64,000 nucleotides of DNA from Persicitalea jodogahamensis. Its GTDB lineage: Bacteria; Bacteroidota; Bacteroidia; Cytophagales; Spirosomataceae. The stretch covers positions 248,001-312,000 of the forward strand of contig NZ_BMXF01000004.1 in NCBI RefSeq assembly GCF_014651615.1, written 5' to 3'. The notes beneath the pieces are model-generated. The model searched no databases. It was given only the letters and a program-made list of their open reading frames with translations, and was not told where the DNA came from. Position numbers and translations under genes: made by a program. Shown in pieces: positions 1 through 9,537 of this stretch. The first letter of the stretch is position 1; each line of letters opens with the position of its first letter.

Positions 1-350
1 TTCTTTATATTTTTCAAGGAGTAATAATCTGCTCCTGCAAAGTCAAGCAAATTGTCAACCCTGAGCGAAAAGTTTTCATTTAAGTCGTAAAAAAGACCAT
101 TTCCCAGGTCGAATCCCAAAGGGTCGTTCGGGACAGGAGACGTTTGTGTTGTGTTGTTCGCGTACGTAGTTGTCGTTTGCCGGTGTGCGTCAATCCTCAG
201 GTTATTTGGTTCGAGACTGGGGTCTAATCGCAATGGTTCAAAGGCAATCCGATCCAACGATTTGATTTCCTTTATATCCAAAGTAGAACAGGATGATGCG
301 GCAACGGCAAGCAAAACGATCAGAAGCAGTGTGGAACTTTTGTTGGTCAT
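1..350 (-). CDS. Lipoprotein, 5' part only (runs off window start)
   Basis: An open frame starts with ATG at 348-350 and continues without a stop to the window edge, giving about 116 residues. The N-terminus is a lipoprotein signal: two lysine-region residues, a hydrophobic stretch LLLIVLLAVAA and a cysteine in the context ASSC. The rest is polar with no motif I recognise, so function is unknown. It is probably anchored to a membrane facing the periplasm or cell surface. It lies downstream of the SusC/SusD pair on the same strand but is separated from it by a strong hairpin at 651-684, so it is probably transcribed on its own. Confidence 0.6.
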   Translation of the reverse strand, partial: MTNKSSTLLLIVLLAVAASSCSTLDIKEIKSLDRIAFEPLRLDPSLEPNNLRIDAHRQTTTTYANNTTQTSPVPNDPLGFDLGNGLFYDLNENFSLRVDNLLDFAGADYYSLKNIK

Positions 351-650
351 AATCAGGGTAGTTTGACTTTCAATTAAATCACTGTAAGGTAATTAATCTC
401 ATCCGAACATTCAATACAGGTACTTTTTGTCCAAATCTTTCTCCAAGTCGACCACAATATTCTAATGGTGATTGATAGCTTTCACAATGTATGTCAGCAC
501 ACATTGTCCTTTCCTTTCATAAACCAACTGAACAAAAAAACGACTTTCAGAATAAAGATAATGAACTGTTATTGATCTTAACATACCTGCCGGTTGACTG
601 GTGAGCGGGAAATATGATTTAAGGGTAGGGAACATCGACAATTCGAAATA
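351..650. other. Non-coding stretch, nothing recognised
   Basis: AT-rich gap between the susD terminator and the lipoprotein gene. It must hold that gene's promoter, but I found no clean TAnnTTTG box on the minus strand. No ORF, repeat or RNA is supported here. Confidence 0.5.
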
Positions 651-684
651 AAAAAGCTGCTCACGAATTTGTGAGCAGCTTTTT
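651..684 (-). terminator. Terminator after susD
   Basis: Perfect 14-bp stem (651-664 with 671-684), six-base loop. The stem ends are A/T runs, so it can act in either direction. It follows the susD stop at 712 and closes the susCD operon. Confidence 0.75.
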
Positions 685-711
685 ATTTCTCAATAATCGC
701 AACTAATCAAA

Positions 712-2268
712 TCAGTACCCTGGGTTCTGTGTCTTCAAATTCGGATTGTTGAGCATCTCCTGCCGGGGTAGGGGTAGCAACAGATGCTTCTCCTGCAAAG
801 CCTGGTTGGAACTGGGGTTGATGTGGCCCACAAAGCTGTCGAAGCCATTGGTCTTTTCGTTGTATACCTTCCGCAAACGGACCATGTCGAACCAGGTGAT
901 CTGCTCGTAGGCGAGTTCGTGCCAGCGCTCACGCCAGACGGCTTCGCGGAAACTTGCCTGGGAGAATGTACCAAGGGCGGGGGTGGTCAGGGTAGCCCGG
1001 TCACGAATCCGCTTCAAGGCGTCGTAAGCAGCTTGGGTGGGCGCACCAAGTTCGTTTTGTGCTTCAGCGTAGGTCAAAAGTACCTGAGCATAACGGATTT
1101 GGGGTACGTTTAAGTTATTCTGGCGAGTGCCAGCTACGCCCGCTTTGCCCGCCGAAGTTTGGTTAAAATGCTTGAACACATATGGCGCGCCCAGATCGAA
1201 GGGGGCTCCACTACCGTTGGTAAAGTAGCTCGTGTAAAAGTACCCCTCCTGATTTTTCGCCCGCAGGTCGCCTTTTTCGTACGAATTATAAAAAGTCGTC
1301 GTAGGCACCGAACTTCCCGTTCCGCCCGGTCCGTTGAACGTAACGGGCTTGAAGTTGGGGTAGAAGTTATCCATTGGGTTGCCAGCCACTAAAGTGTTGT
1401 ACTGGATCATGAAGATATGTTCTAGCCGGTTTTCGGTGGTTTCGCTGTGTACATCGTAGTAGTTCGTGAACAAATTGATCACCGCTGGATTCGCGTTGGC
1501 GTACGTAATCACTTCCAGCGCTTTATCGGCGGCTAACTTGTAGTGCGACGCTCCTTTATTGAGCGGAAAACCAGCCATAGTCAAATAAACCTCAGCCAGT
1601 TGTGCTTTCACCGCCGCTTTATTGACCCGACCCGTTACGTCCATCCAGGCTAGTCCCGCATTCTCGGCCGCAGTAAGATCTTCGACAATCAGCTTGTACA
1701 CATCTTCTTTGGATGCCCGTGAGGGCAGAAAATTTTCTGATGAAGCCGATTGTGGGGCAGTAATCAGTGGAACATCGCCCCAAAGCCGAACTGCTGTGAA
1801 ATAAGCAGAGGCCCGCAGAAAACGCGCTTCACCCAGAATTTTGGTTTTCTGTGCTTCGGGCATGGGCGTAATGCTAGGTACTTTATCGAGTACCTGGTTG
1901 GCGTTGGCAATCACCCGGTAAAGCCCATTCCAGTAGTTGGTCACATGGATGGTATTAGCGTCGAGTGACAGACTGTACAGGTTATTGAGGTCGGAGTTCT
2001 GCGCCGTTTCCGTGGTGGAGGTACCGGTCATGGCTTCCAGCAATTGCCAGTTGCTGGAAAAAATCCCGGCACCACCGCCCATGAATCGCAGATCGGCGTA
2101 CACGGCCGCCAGCGCTGCTTCTGCGTGGTCGGGAATAGTATAAAAGTTATCGGGAGTCAGGTTGGAAGGAGCCTGTTCGTCCAGGAAGTCGGTGCACCCC
2201 ATCGGTCCGGTCAGGACAATGCCGCAAAGCAGTGCCCGGCCAAGGTGTTTTAAATAGGTATGTCTCAT
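712..2268 (-). CDS. SusD/RagB family nutrient-binding outer membrane lipoprotein
   Basis: SusD-type protein of 518 residues: the surface lipoprotein lid that binds a glycan or peptide substrate and passes it to its SusC partner. Seen in the sequence: a lipoprotein signal with Cys25 followed by TDFLDEQAP, a start typical of SusD; alpha-helical TPR-like repeats in the N-terminal half; and a C-terminal region ending in LLLPLPRQEM and NPNLKTQNPGY, characteristic of the family. I chose the ATG at 2268, four codons after the first possible one, because it places the basic residues directly before the signal core. It lies 33 bases behind susC on the same strand. No enzyme gene next to the pair shows which substrate it handles. 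Confidence 0.93.
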   Translation of the reverse strand: MRHTYLKHLGRALLCGIVLTGPMGCTDFLDEQAPSNLTPDNFYTIPDHAEAALAAVYADLRFMGGGAGIFSSNWQLLEAMTGTSTTETAQNSDLNNLYSLSLDANTIHVTNYWNGLYRVIANANQVLDKVPSITPMPEAQKTKILGEARFLRASAYFTAVRLWGDVPLITAPQSASSENFLPSRASKEDVYKLIVEDLTAAENAGLAWMDVTGRVNKAAVKAQLAEVYLTMAGFPLNKGASHYKLAADKALEVITYANANPAVINLFTNYYDVHSETTENRLEHIFMIQYNTLVAGNPMDNFYPNFKPVTFNGPGGTGSSVPTTTFYNSYEKGDLRAKNQEGYFYTSYFTNGSGAPFDLGAPYVFKHFNQTSAGKAGVAGTRQNNLNVPQIRYAQVLLTYAEAQNELGAPTQAAYDALKRIRDRATLTTPALGTFSQASFREAVWRERWHELAYEQITWFDMVRLRKVYNEKTNGFDSFVGHINPSSNQALQEKHLLLPLPRQEMLNNPNLKTQNPGY

Positions 2269-2301
2269 AATTGAAATCAATGTGTTAAGTACGATTAAAG
2301 A

Positions 2302-5300
2302 TTACAGGCTCAGTTGAATGCCGAACAGATAGGTCGTCGGCTTTGGGTAGTTGTGCCAGATCATACCCTGCGAGAAAGCACTGTTGCCACCGCCCTGGTT
2401 GGTGGGTGTCACTTCCGGGTCACCCACAATCGGGTCCTCTACCAGCAGGAAGAAGTTTTGGGCCGAGACATAAATCCGCAGCCGGTTCATTTTCAATCGA
2501 TTGGTCAACTCGGTAGGGAATGTATAGCCAAATAGGGCATTTCTACCGCGCAGGAATGAGCCGTTTTTGATCCATTGCGTGTCGACATTCGTAACATAAC
2601 CCGCACGGGTTTCGCGAATCTCGGCTATTTGTGTGTCCTGGTTAGTAGGTGTCCAGGCATCGAGCACGGAGGTATAGCTGTTTGCCAGGGCCTGCCGATC
2701 TTCGCTGGGGTGCAGGTTCATCAGCATCACCTGATTGCCATACATAAACTGTAGCTCGAGCGTGGCGTCGAAATTTCCGAATTTCAGGCTGTTGTTCAGG
2801 GCACCCCAGCCCTTCGGACTGCCGTTTCCGATGATGCTGCGGTCAGCATCGGTGATCGCGTAGTCGCCGTTCACATCCAGGTACTTGATATCGCCAGGCA
2901 AGATGGTCAGGCCGTTCCGGTAGCTTGTGAACTTTGCCGCTTCCTCGCGCTCCGCCTCGCTCCAGACACCCAGGCGCGTCAGCCCCCAGAAAGAACCCAC
3001 TGGCTCGCCTACCCGGATAATGTTGGTCGGGTTAGTAAAGTTTGGACCACCCACGTTGAAAATATCGGACGGCGTAGCCAATGACAGTACTTTGTTGCGG
3101 TTCAGCGAGAGGTTAAAGTTGGTACTCCAGGTAAAATTCGGGCGGTTGATATTTATAGTGTTCAGCCCAAACTCAAATCCTTTGTTTTCCATTGACCCCA
3201 CATTCCGACGAATGGTGGCGTATCCGCTCGACTGCGGTACGGGAGCATCCAGAAGCATGTCAGTGGTCAGGCGGTAGTAATAATCTGCTTCGATGGATAT
3301 CCGGCCCTTAAACAGGCCTAACTCCAAACCGACGTCTGTTTGCGCGGTTTTTTCCCAACGAAGGTCAGGGTTGGCCAATCGGTTGATGCCCGTTCCACTT
3401 ACGCGGATATCGTTGTAAATCGTGGCATAGGTGGAACTCAATAAGGACAGCGAAGAGTACGATGGAATTTCGGAGTTGCCGGTCAGGCCGTAGCTGCTAC
3501 GAATTTTCAGATTCGAGATGACGGGATTGTCGGCTAGGAAGGATTCCTCCGAAACGCGCCAGGCCACTGCAGCCGAGGGAAAAAACGCGAACTTGTTGTT
3601 CTCACCGAATTTACTCGAGCCATCGGCCCGACCCGTTGCCGTAAACAGATAACGGTTTTTGTAGCCATAGTTAACACGCCCAAAGTACGAGTTGAACGCA
3701 AATCGGAACGCGTTGGAACCCACACCGGGGTTGGTAGCTCCGGCACCGAGGTTATTAAAGCCGAAGTAGTCGGTAGCGAAGTTGTTGATGTTGGCATTGA
3801 TCGAAAATACGTTGGTTTCCTGCCACGATATACCAAGCAATCCGTCAAACGAATGGTCCGGCCCAAACTGCTTGTTATAACTCAGCAAGTTCTCAAACGA
3901 CCAGAATGTCTCCTTTCGATTACTCACCCCGGCATCTCCGTTGCCGCCAATGTTGAGCGTGCGCGTAGTGGATCGATTAATCTCTTGCGTTTGAATATTG
4001 GTACCCAAAATACTCTTGAACTGGAGGCCAGGTGCCAGAGTGAGCGTAGCGGCCAAACTACCCAGGGTAGTTTGAGTGTTTTGGATGTACTTCCGACCTT
4101 CTAACTGGTGCAATGCGTTAAAAGTACCCTCTGCGTTCGGATAGTCGCGGTTGTTGGCGTAGGTGCCGTCAGGAAACTTGGCCGGCATGAACGGGAAGTC
4201 TTCCACCATCCGGCGGGCAACCTGATCGTTCTGATCGACAATGTTCTCCGCCTGATTGTTGTAGCTTAACGTACCGCTTAATTTCAGCCATTTCTTCACC
4301 TGGTCGTCAATCGTGAACCGGCCTGAATACCGTTTCATATAGGAGGTCTTGAAAAGCCCCTGATCATCACGATAGCCCACTGAAAGTGAGTACTGTGTGC
4401 GCTCGCTGCCCCCACTGAAACCTAACTGATGGTTCTGTGAAAGTTTGTTCTGGGTAATGTCTTTCATGCGGTCAGCGTCATACAACGGATTTCCCTGCGC
4501 ATCGAACAGGCGTGGGTCAATCCGCTTTTTGGCTGGGTCCAGGTTGGCGTACTTACCGGAGGCCCAGCCGACCGGATCGTACTTCTGGATGTTCTGGTAC
4601 GACAAATCCTCTACGGCCAGATACTCTTTAGCGTTTAATACCCGTGGCCGGTTGGGGCCTATGGTGTTGACGCTGAACTGACTGTCGTAAGTTACCCGGC
4701 TCTCGCCCGCTTTCCCTTTCCGGGTGGTCACCAGAATAACACCATTGGCACCCCTTGCGCCGTAAATAGCCGTTGACGAAGCGTCTTTCAGGACTTCTAC
4801 GGACACAATGTCATTGGGATTGATAAAATCGATGGCATTGCTGAACTGGTCGCCCGTACTCTGCGGTAGAAATACACCATCTACGACATAAAGGGGGTTG
4901 TTGGAGGAGTTGATCGAGCTGAATCCGCGAATCCTCACCGTAGTGCGGCCACCGGGGCGCCCCGAGTTGGTGTTGACCTGGACGCCTGGCATTCTACCGG
5001 ACATCATTTGGTTGAGTGAGGGGGCGGGGCGTTCTTGCAGTTCAGCCTCTTTCACCGAACCAACCGCACCTGTCAGATCCGACTTTTTGGCCGTACCATA
5101 CCCAATCACGACGACCTCGCTGAGTACTTTGGTGTCAGCTTCCATTGCCAGGTCAATGGTAGTGCGGTTTCCGACCTGCACTTCCTGACTCAGGTACCCC
5201 ACAAAGCTGAAAACGATAACGGCTGCATTATCGGTTACAGTCATGGTGTAGTTTCCCTGTTCATTCGTGGTCGTACCCTGGCTTGTGCCTTTCACTACTA

Positions 5301-5529
5301 CGTTGACACCAGGAAGGCCCTGGCCAGTGGCTGAGTCAGTCACCTTTCCCTGAATCGTTTTTTCAGCGAGTATAGTGTTTTCGCTCAAATTAGGCATTGG
5401 GTTTACCATGTGGGCTTCTGCGTCAGGACTACCCATGGTCACTCCCATTAATAACATGAATGCGGTGGGAGTCAGCATGCCAACTCTGAGAGTTGGACGC
5501 TTACCCGGCGGGGGAGAATTGTGTTTCAT
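2302..5529 (-). CDS. SusC/RagA family TonB-linked outer membrane protein
   Basis: TonB-dependent transporter of 1075 residues that imports oligosaccharides or peptides across the outer membrane with SusD. Order of parts: signal region; carboxypeptidase-regulatory-like domain (about 55-130, GKVTDSATGQGLPGVNVVVKG); plug domain starting near SDLTGAVGSV; the SusC signature VEVLKDASSTAIYGARGANG; then a long beta-barrel ending in an aromatic C-terminus (LFGIQLSL). First gene of the susCD operon. The N-terminal signal is unusually long if the first ATG at 5529 is used, but the frame has no better ATG before the hydrophobic core. Confidence 0.95.
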   Translation of the reverse strand: MKHNSPPPGKRPTLRVGMLTPTAFMLLMGVTMGSPDAEAHMVNPMPNLSENTILAEKTIQGKVTDSATGQGLPGVNVVVKGTSQGTTTNEQGNYTMTVTDNAAVIVFSFVGYLSQEVQVGNRTTIDLAMEADTKVLSEVVVIGYGTAKKSDLTGAVGSVKEAELQERPAPSLNQMMSGRMPGVQVNTNSGRPGGRTTVRIRGFSSINSSNNPLYVVDGVFLPQSTGDQFSNAIDFINPNDIVSVEVLKDASSTAIYGARGANGVILVTTRKGKAGESRVTYDSQFSVNTIGPNRPRVLNAKEYLAVEDLSYQNIQKYDPVGWASGKYANLDPAKKRIDPRLFDAQGNPLYDADRMKDITQNKLSQNHQLGFSGGSERTQYSLSVGYRDDQGLFKTSYMKRYSGRFTIDDQVKKWLKLSGTLSYNNQAENIVDQNDQVARRMVEDFPFMPAKFPDGTYANNRDYPNAEGTFNALHQLEGRKYIQNTQTTLGSLAATLTLAPGLQFKSILGTNIQTQEINRSTTRTLNIGGNGDAGVSNRKETFWSFENLLSYNKQFGPDHSFDGLLGISWQETNVFSINANINNFATDYFGFNNLGAGATNPGVGSNAFRFAFNSYFGRVNYGYKNRYLFTATGRADGSSKFGENNKFAFFPSAAVAWRVSEESFLADNPVISNLKIRSSYGLTGNSEIPSYSSLSLLSSTYATIYNDIRVSGTGINRLANPDLRWEKTAQTDVGLELGLFKGRISIEADYYYRLTTDMLLDAPVPQSSGYATIRRNVGSMENKGFEFGLNTININRPNFTWSTNFNLSLNRNKVLSLATPSDIFNVGGPNFTNPTNIIRVGEPVGSFWGLTRLGVWSEAEREEAAKFTSYRNGLTILPGDIKYLDVNGDYAITDADRSIIGNGSPKGWGALNNSLKFGNFDATLELQFMYGNQVMLMNLHPSEDRQALANSYTSVLDAWTPTNQDTQIAEIRETRAGYVTNVDTQWIKNGSFLRGRNALFGYTFPTELTNRLKMNRLRIYVSAQNFFLLVEDPIVGDPEVTPTNQGGGNSAFSQGMIWHNYPKPTTYLFGIQLSL

Positions 5530-5868
5530 AGAAATTGAAGTTAGGTGATAATTAAAGGTAGGATTTTTACTAAGTATTTAATTTTAAGTGTTTTAATGAC
5601 ATTTGTCTTAGTGATTTAGCGCTATGGTTTAGAGTAAATAGTATACTAAATGCAGGACCTTGAAATTATACTCTTATTGGGATCTTATTTTATTGTAAAT
5701 TTTTTAATAATACCTTAATAATTAAAACGCATTAGAGGAAGGAGGTGTCCGGCAGGCCTTCAAATGAATAATTTGCCGACGATTTTTGAAGGATATCATC
5801 TTTGAGGATTTCGTGACTTGGCCTTGCTGTTTCAGGGCTTGGAAAAATGAGAAAAAACAGCAAAAAAA
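5530..5868. other. AT-rich upstream region of susC
   Basis: About 340 bases without a gene. Very AT-rich from 5560 to 5730; it presumably carries the susC promoter and any regulator site. I found no exact TAnnTTTG box on the minus strand and no clear inverted repeat apart from the terminator at 5870-5897. Confidence 0.4.
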
Positions 5869-5897
5869 AGCGGCTCACGGAATTTTCCGTGAGCCGC
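5862..5897 (-). terminator. Terminator of the proS-FKBP unit
   Basis: 12-bp GC-rich perfect stem (5870-5881 with 5886-5897), loop of four, followed on the minus strand by a run of eight T (plus-strand A run 5862-5869). Classic intrinsic terminator downstream of the FKBP gene. Confidence 0.85.
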
Positions 5898-5968
5898 GAA
5901 TGCGGTTACTCGCCATATACTACGTCGTTCGTAAGAACAGGCGTAACATAAAAGTGTGGTTTATCCTG

Positions 5969-6400
5969 TTACTGGATCCCTACCAATTCCAACTCGAAAG
6001 TAAGATCCTGGCCGGCCAGAGGGTGATTGGCATCTAACAAAACATGGTTCTCAGCTACTTCTTTTACCACAACGGGAACGACCTGTCCATTGCCTTCCTG
6101 GTGCATATTCAGCGTTACGCCCGGTTCCAGTGGAATGTCGGATGGGATTTGGGCGCGGTCGAAATTTATCACCAGGTCCTCATTTACCGGACCGTATGCT
6201 TCCGCGCTGGGGATATTGATGGTTTTCTTTTCACCTACTTCCATGCCCGTTACTCCGTCGTCAAACCCTTTAATGACCTGACCGGTACCCAATTGGAAAG
6301 AAAGCGGATCACGCCCGGCCGAAGAATCGAACAATTGTCCGTCGGTCAGAGTGCCTTTATAATGTACTTGTACGGTGTCTCCGGATTTTGCCTTACTCAT
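5969..6400 (-). CDS. FKBP-type peptidyl-prolyl cis-trans isomerase (SlyD-like)
   Basis: A 143-residue prolyl isomerase that probably also has chaperone activity, acting in the cytoplasm (no signal peptide). The N-terminal FKBP half has VQVHYKGTLTDGQLFDSS and QVIKGFDDGVTGMEVGEKK. The middle (about 75-125) is the flap insert seen in SlyD-like proteins, and the end returns to the FKBP fold with LTFELELVGIQ. The histidine-rich metal-binding tail of E. coli SlyD is absent. It lies 75 bases downstream of proS on the same strand and probably shares its transcript. Confidence 0.92.
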   Translation of the reverse strand: MSKAKSGDTVQVHYKGTLTDGQLFDSSAGRDPLSFQLGTGQVIKGFDDGVTGMEVGEKKTINIPSAEAYGPVNEDLVINFDRAQIPSDIPLEPGVTLNMHQEGNGQVVPVVVKEVAENHVLLDANHPLAGQDLTFELELVGIQ

Positions 6401-6475
6401 CTTGAAATGTTTTTTGAATAAAATAAAACTGAGAAGTTGAAACAGAGGCTCTCCCTAAAATCGTTCATTTTGCCA

Positions 6476-7951
6476 TTAATAGGCCCGGGCGAAGACGACC
6501 CTGCGCGATGAAGGTTTGCCAGAATAAATGCATGTACCTTCTTCCTCGGGCGCATCAAGTGGAATGCAGCGGATCGTTGCCTTGGTTTCTTCTTTGATCT
6601 TATCCTCCGTTTCTGCGGTGCCATCCCAGTGAGCGTATATAAAACCTCCCTTTTCGTCCAGGGTAGTTTTGAATTCCTCGTAGCTATCAGCCCGGAAAGA
6701 ATTAGCCTCGCGATAAGCAAGCGCTTTATTGAAAATCGATTGCTGGATTTCTTCAAGCAAATTCGCGATGTGATCCACGATGCCATCGAAGGGAAGGGTT
6801 TCCTTAGTTTTAGTGTCTCGACGAGCCACCTCCACGGTACCGTTTTCAAAATCCCGCATGCCCATTGCCAGACGAACCGGAACACCGCGAAGCTCGTACT
6901 CGGCGAATTTATACCCTGGTTTGTAAGCATCGCTGTCATCAAATTTGACACTGATGCCCTTCTTTCTTAACTCTTTCACCAGACCATTAACGCGATCAGA
7001 AATCTTGGCGAGTTGCTCTTCATCGCGGTAAATAGGCACAATCACCACCTGAATCGGAGCCAGTTTGGGGGGCAAAACCAGACCGCTGTCGTCAGAATGA
7101 GCCATGATGAGTGCACCCATGAGCCTTGTACTGGTTCCCCAGGATGTCCCCCAAACATATTCAAGTCCTCCTTCCTTATCCTGAAACTTTACGTCGAATG
7201 CTTTGGCAAAATTCTGACCCAGAAAATGTGACGTGCCAGCTTGCAGGGCTTTATTGTCCTGCATGAGGGCTTCGATACAATAAGTCTCCACCGCGCCGGC
7301 AAAACGCTCGTTAGGCGTTTTGATTCCGCGCAACACGGGTAAGGCCATCCACTCCTCGGCGAAAGTAGCGTACACATCCAGCATCTGCTCTGTCTCGGCG
7401 ATCGCCTCTGCCTGAGTCGCATGAGCCGTATGGCCTTCCTGCCAGAGGAACTCGGAGGTACGAAGAAAGATACGGGTCCGCATTTCCCACCTCACTACGT
7501 TGGCCCATTGGTTGATCAGGAGCGGGAGATCGCGGTAAGATTGAATCCAGTTTTTATAGGTACTCCAAATCACAGTTTCGGAGGTGGGTCTGACAATCAG
7601 TTCCTCTTCGAGTTTGGCATCCGGGTCAACGATTACTCCGCCACCGTTTGGATCATTCTTCAAACGATAGTGGGTCACTACGGCACACTCCTTGGCAAAG
7701 CCTTCCACATGATCAGCTTCTTTGCTTAGGAAAGACTTTGGTATGAAAAGGGGAAAATAGGCGTTGGAGTGTCCCGTGTCTTTGAACATATCGTCCAGGG
7801 CCCGCTGCATTTTTTCCCAAATTGAGAAACCGTACGGCTTGATGACCATGCAGCCCCTCACGGGAGAATTTTCGGCTAAATCAGCCCTTTTGACCAATTC
7901 ATTGTACCATTCGGAGTAGTTTTCGCTACGGGTGGGTAATCCTTTGCTCAT
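6476..7951 (-). CDS. proS: Prolyl-tRNA synthetase (archaeal/eukaryotic-type)
   Basis: Charges tRNA-Pro with proline. 491 residues, the length of the short ProRS form without the bacterial editing insertion. Class II motifs are visible: motif 2 region [10 protein letters not shown] followed by [16 protein letters not shown], motif 3 region around [20 protein letters not shown], then an anticodon-binding domain ([16 protein letters not shown] onward) and the C-terminal domain ending with an aromatic residue (ARAY), as in this type. The start at 7951 has a TAnnTTTG box about 63 bases upstream (8014-8021). Confidence 0.96.
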   Translation of the reverse strand: MSKGLPTRSENYSEWYNELVKRADLAENSPVRGCMVIKPYGFSIWEKMQRALDDMFKDTGHSNAYFPLFIPKSFLSKEADHVEGFAKECAVVTHYRLKNDPNGGGVIVDPDAKLEEELIVRPTSETVIWSTYKNWIQSYRDLPLLINQWANVVRWEMRTRIFLRTSEFLWQEGHTAHATQAEAIAETEQMLDVYATFAEEWMALPVLRGIKTPNERFAGAVETYCIEALMQDNKALQAGTSHFLGQNFAKAFDVKFQDKEGGLEYVWGTSWGTSTRLMGALIMAHSDDSGLVLPPKLAPIQVVIVPIYRDEEQLAKISDRVNGLVKELRKKGISVKFDDSDAYKPGYKFAEYELRGVPVRLAMGMRDFENGTVEVARRDTKTKETLPFDGIVDHIANLLEEIQQSIFNKALAYREANSFRADSYEEFKTTLDEKGGFIYAHWDGTAETEDKIKEETKATIRCIPLDAPEEEGTCIYSGKPSSRRVVFARAY

Positions 7952-8013
7952 TGTACTTTTTAATTAAACTAAACAGGTGACTTATTGTCAGGTAATTGTC
8001 GAATTTGAGGTTG

Positions 8014-8021
8014 CAAAGATA
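8014..8021 (-). promoter_or_regulatory. -7 box TATCTTTG for proS
   Basis: Exact match on the minus strand to the Bacteroidota primary-sigma -7 consensus TAnnTTTG, 63 bases before the proS start. It forms a divergent pair with the plus-strand box at 8033-8040. Confidence 0.6.
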
Positions 8022-8032
8022 GTTTTTTATGC

Positions 8033-8040
8033 TATATTTG
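8033..8040 (+). promoter_or_regulatory. -7 box TATATTTG for the Gly/Tyr-rich lipoprotein gene
   Basis: Exact TAnnTTTG match 87 bases before the ATG at 8127. It lies about 12 bases from the opposing proS box, so the two promoters may compete for polymerase. Confidence 0.5.
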
Positions 8041-8126
8041 TATTCAACCAAGCCAATGCGACGTTTTTATAGCTACGGAATGAAAATTGTAGTATTTATA
8101 GTATCTATATAATTAACCTTTTTGCC

Positions 8127-9428
8127 ATGACAGCCATTAACAAACTTACTTACCTTTCGGTGGTTGCTCTTCTTGGGTTGTGGGGATGTTCCTCCAGCCA
8201 ACTTACCTCGCGCTCCGGTGCTGCTTATGATGATCTCTACGGAGGCCCGTCGGGTGTAGCAGTTTCTCAAAGCGATGTAAACACAAGAGAAAGCCGCAAC
8301 ATCAATCCCGACTATCAGTCCGGTGACTACGATCCCGGAAATCAAAACGGAAATGCTGACTACTATGACGAATCGTATCTATCCTCACGGAATGCTCAAA
8401 GACGCGTTTCAGATGGGGTAGGCTATGATGCCGGATTCCGCGAAGGATACTACGCGGGTCGGAACAACGGGTTCGGTTCCAATTACATGTTCAACAACTA
8501 CGGCTCATACTGGCCAATGGCTGGCTCAGCCTTCAGCATGGGCTTCCAGATGGGAATCAACAATTCACTACGATTCGGCTATAGTCCCTTCAATCGGTAC
8601 GGAATGGGGTACAATTCATGGGGCTACAATCCCTGGGGGTACTCAGGGTTTGGTTCATACGGATATGATCCTATTGGATATAGCCCATTTGGTTACGGAA
8701 GTATGGCCTATGGGTACGGCATGAGCCCATTTGGCTACGGAGGATACAATAGTTGGGGAAGTCCCTGGGGTTTTGGTGGATTCGGAGGCTACAATGCATT
8801 CAATCCTTACTATGGTAGCTTTGGAAATCGCGTGCTGGTTGTAAATAATTACGACAACGGTAACGCCACACGGAGCTACGGACCTCGTTCCAGCACGGCT
8901 CGCAGCAATGGAAGCTACAACAACAGCTTCTCAAATACTGCCCGGACTTCACGGAATAGCGGTGGTCGTGAAGCATACAGCGCTCCTTCGCGCGGTACTA
9001 CTACCACCTCTGACAGCTATTATGCCCGTCCCCGCGCCAATAGTAGCGGGACCTATTACAACGGAGATGGTACATCCGCCGGTCGGACGGGTACCTACAC
9101 GAATCGGAGTTCCAGAAGTAGCTCGACTACCAGTGAAACCCCTTACTATTCGTCTCCGCGGTCGAGTTCAACAAGCACTTATAATTCTGGTAGCAGCAGC
9201 CGCTCCTCGCGCACCTATCAGAGCAGCCCCAATTATAATTCGAGCCGTGGCTATGGCAACAGTAACTCGACCTATCAGGCACCGGCCCGATCTACCTATC
9301 AAACCCCAAGCCGGTCGACGTCGACGCCCACCTACAACAGCGGGTCCAGTAGCCGAGGTAGTGTGAGTACGCCAAGTTCTTCATCGAGCAGTTCTTCAAG
9401 CTCTTCGCGATCGCGGGGACCAAGATGA
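8127..9428 (+). CDS. Gly/Tyr-rich then Ser-rich low-complexity lipoprotein, function unknown
   Basis: 433 residues. N-terminus is a lipoprotein signal with Cys21 in LWGCSSS. Residues about 35-110 are acidic and polar; about 110-240 are a Gly/Tyr/Phe/Pro-rich tract built of short irregular repeats such as GYNPWGYSGFGSYGYDPIGYSPFGYG; from about 250 to the end the chain is Ser/Arg/Tyr/Thr-rich and finishes in a run of serines and RSRGPR. I recognise no catalytic domain. Composition suggests an intrinsically disordered, possibly sticky surface or periplasmic protein, but that is inference. It is followed by a terminator, so it is a single-gene unit. Confidence 0.85.
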   Translation: MTAINKLTYLSVVALLGLWGCSSSQLTSRSGAAYDDLYGGPSGVAVSQSDVNTRESRNINPDYQSGDYDPGNQNGNADYYDESYLSSRNAQRRVSDGVGYDAGFREGYYAGRNNGFGSNYMFNNYGSYWPMAGSAFSMGFQMGINNSLRFGYSPFNRYGMGYNSWGYNPWGYSGFGSYGYDPIGYSPFGYGSMAYGYGMSPFGYGGYNSWGSPWGFGGFGGYNAFNPYYGSFGNRVLVVNNYDNGNATRSYGPRSSTARSNGSYNNSFSNTARTSRNSGGREAYSAPSRGTTTTSDSYYARPRANSSGTYYNGDGTSAGRTGTYTNRSSRSSSTTSETPYYSSPRSSSTSTYNSGSSSRSSRTYQSSPNYNSSRGYGNSNSTYQAPARSTYQTPSRSTSTPTYNSGSSSRGSVSTPSSSSSSSSSSSRSRGPR

Positions 9429-9457
9429 TCTTTCCGGTATGATTTTTGAAATAATTT

Positions 9458-9490
9458 AAGACCCTGCAAACGATCTATTTTGCGGGGTCT
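9458..9490 (+). terminator. Terminator after the Gly/Tyr-rich lipoprotein gene
   Basis: 13-bp stem with one G-T wobble (9458-9470 with 9478-9490), seven-base loop, a short T run at the 3' side. Separates this gene from the outer membrane protein gene at 9538. Confidence 0.7.
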
Positions 9491-9537
9491 TTCGTTAAAC
9501 AAGTACTTCAGTTTTTCATTATTAGCCAACCCATAAA

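Noticed and set aside
151-366. Plus-strand open frame of 71 codons
   Set aside because: Lies opposite the lipoprotein gene 1-350, which has a signal peptide and fits coding sense; the plus frame is a shadow.
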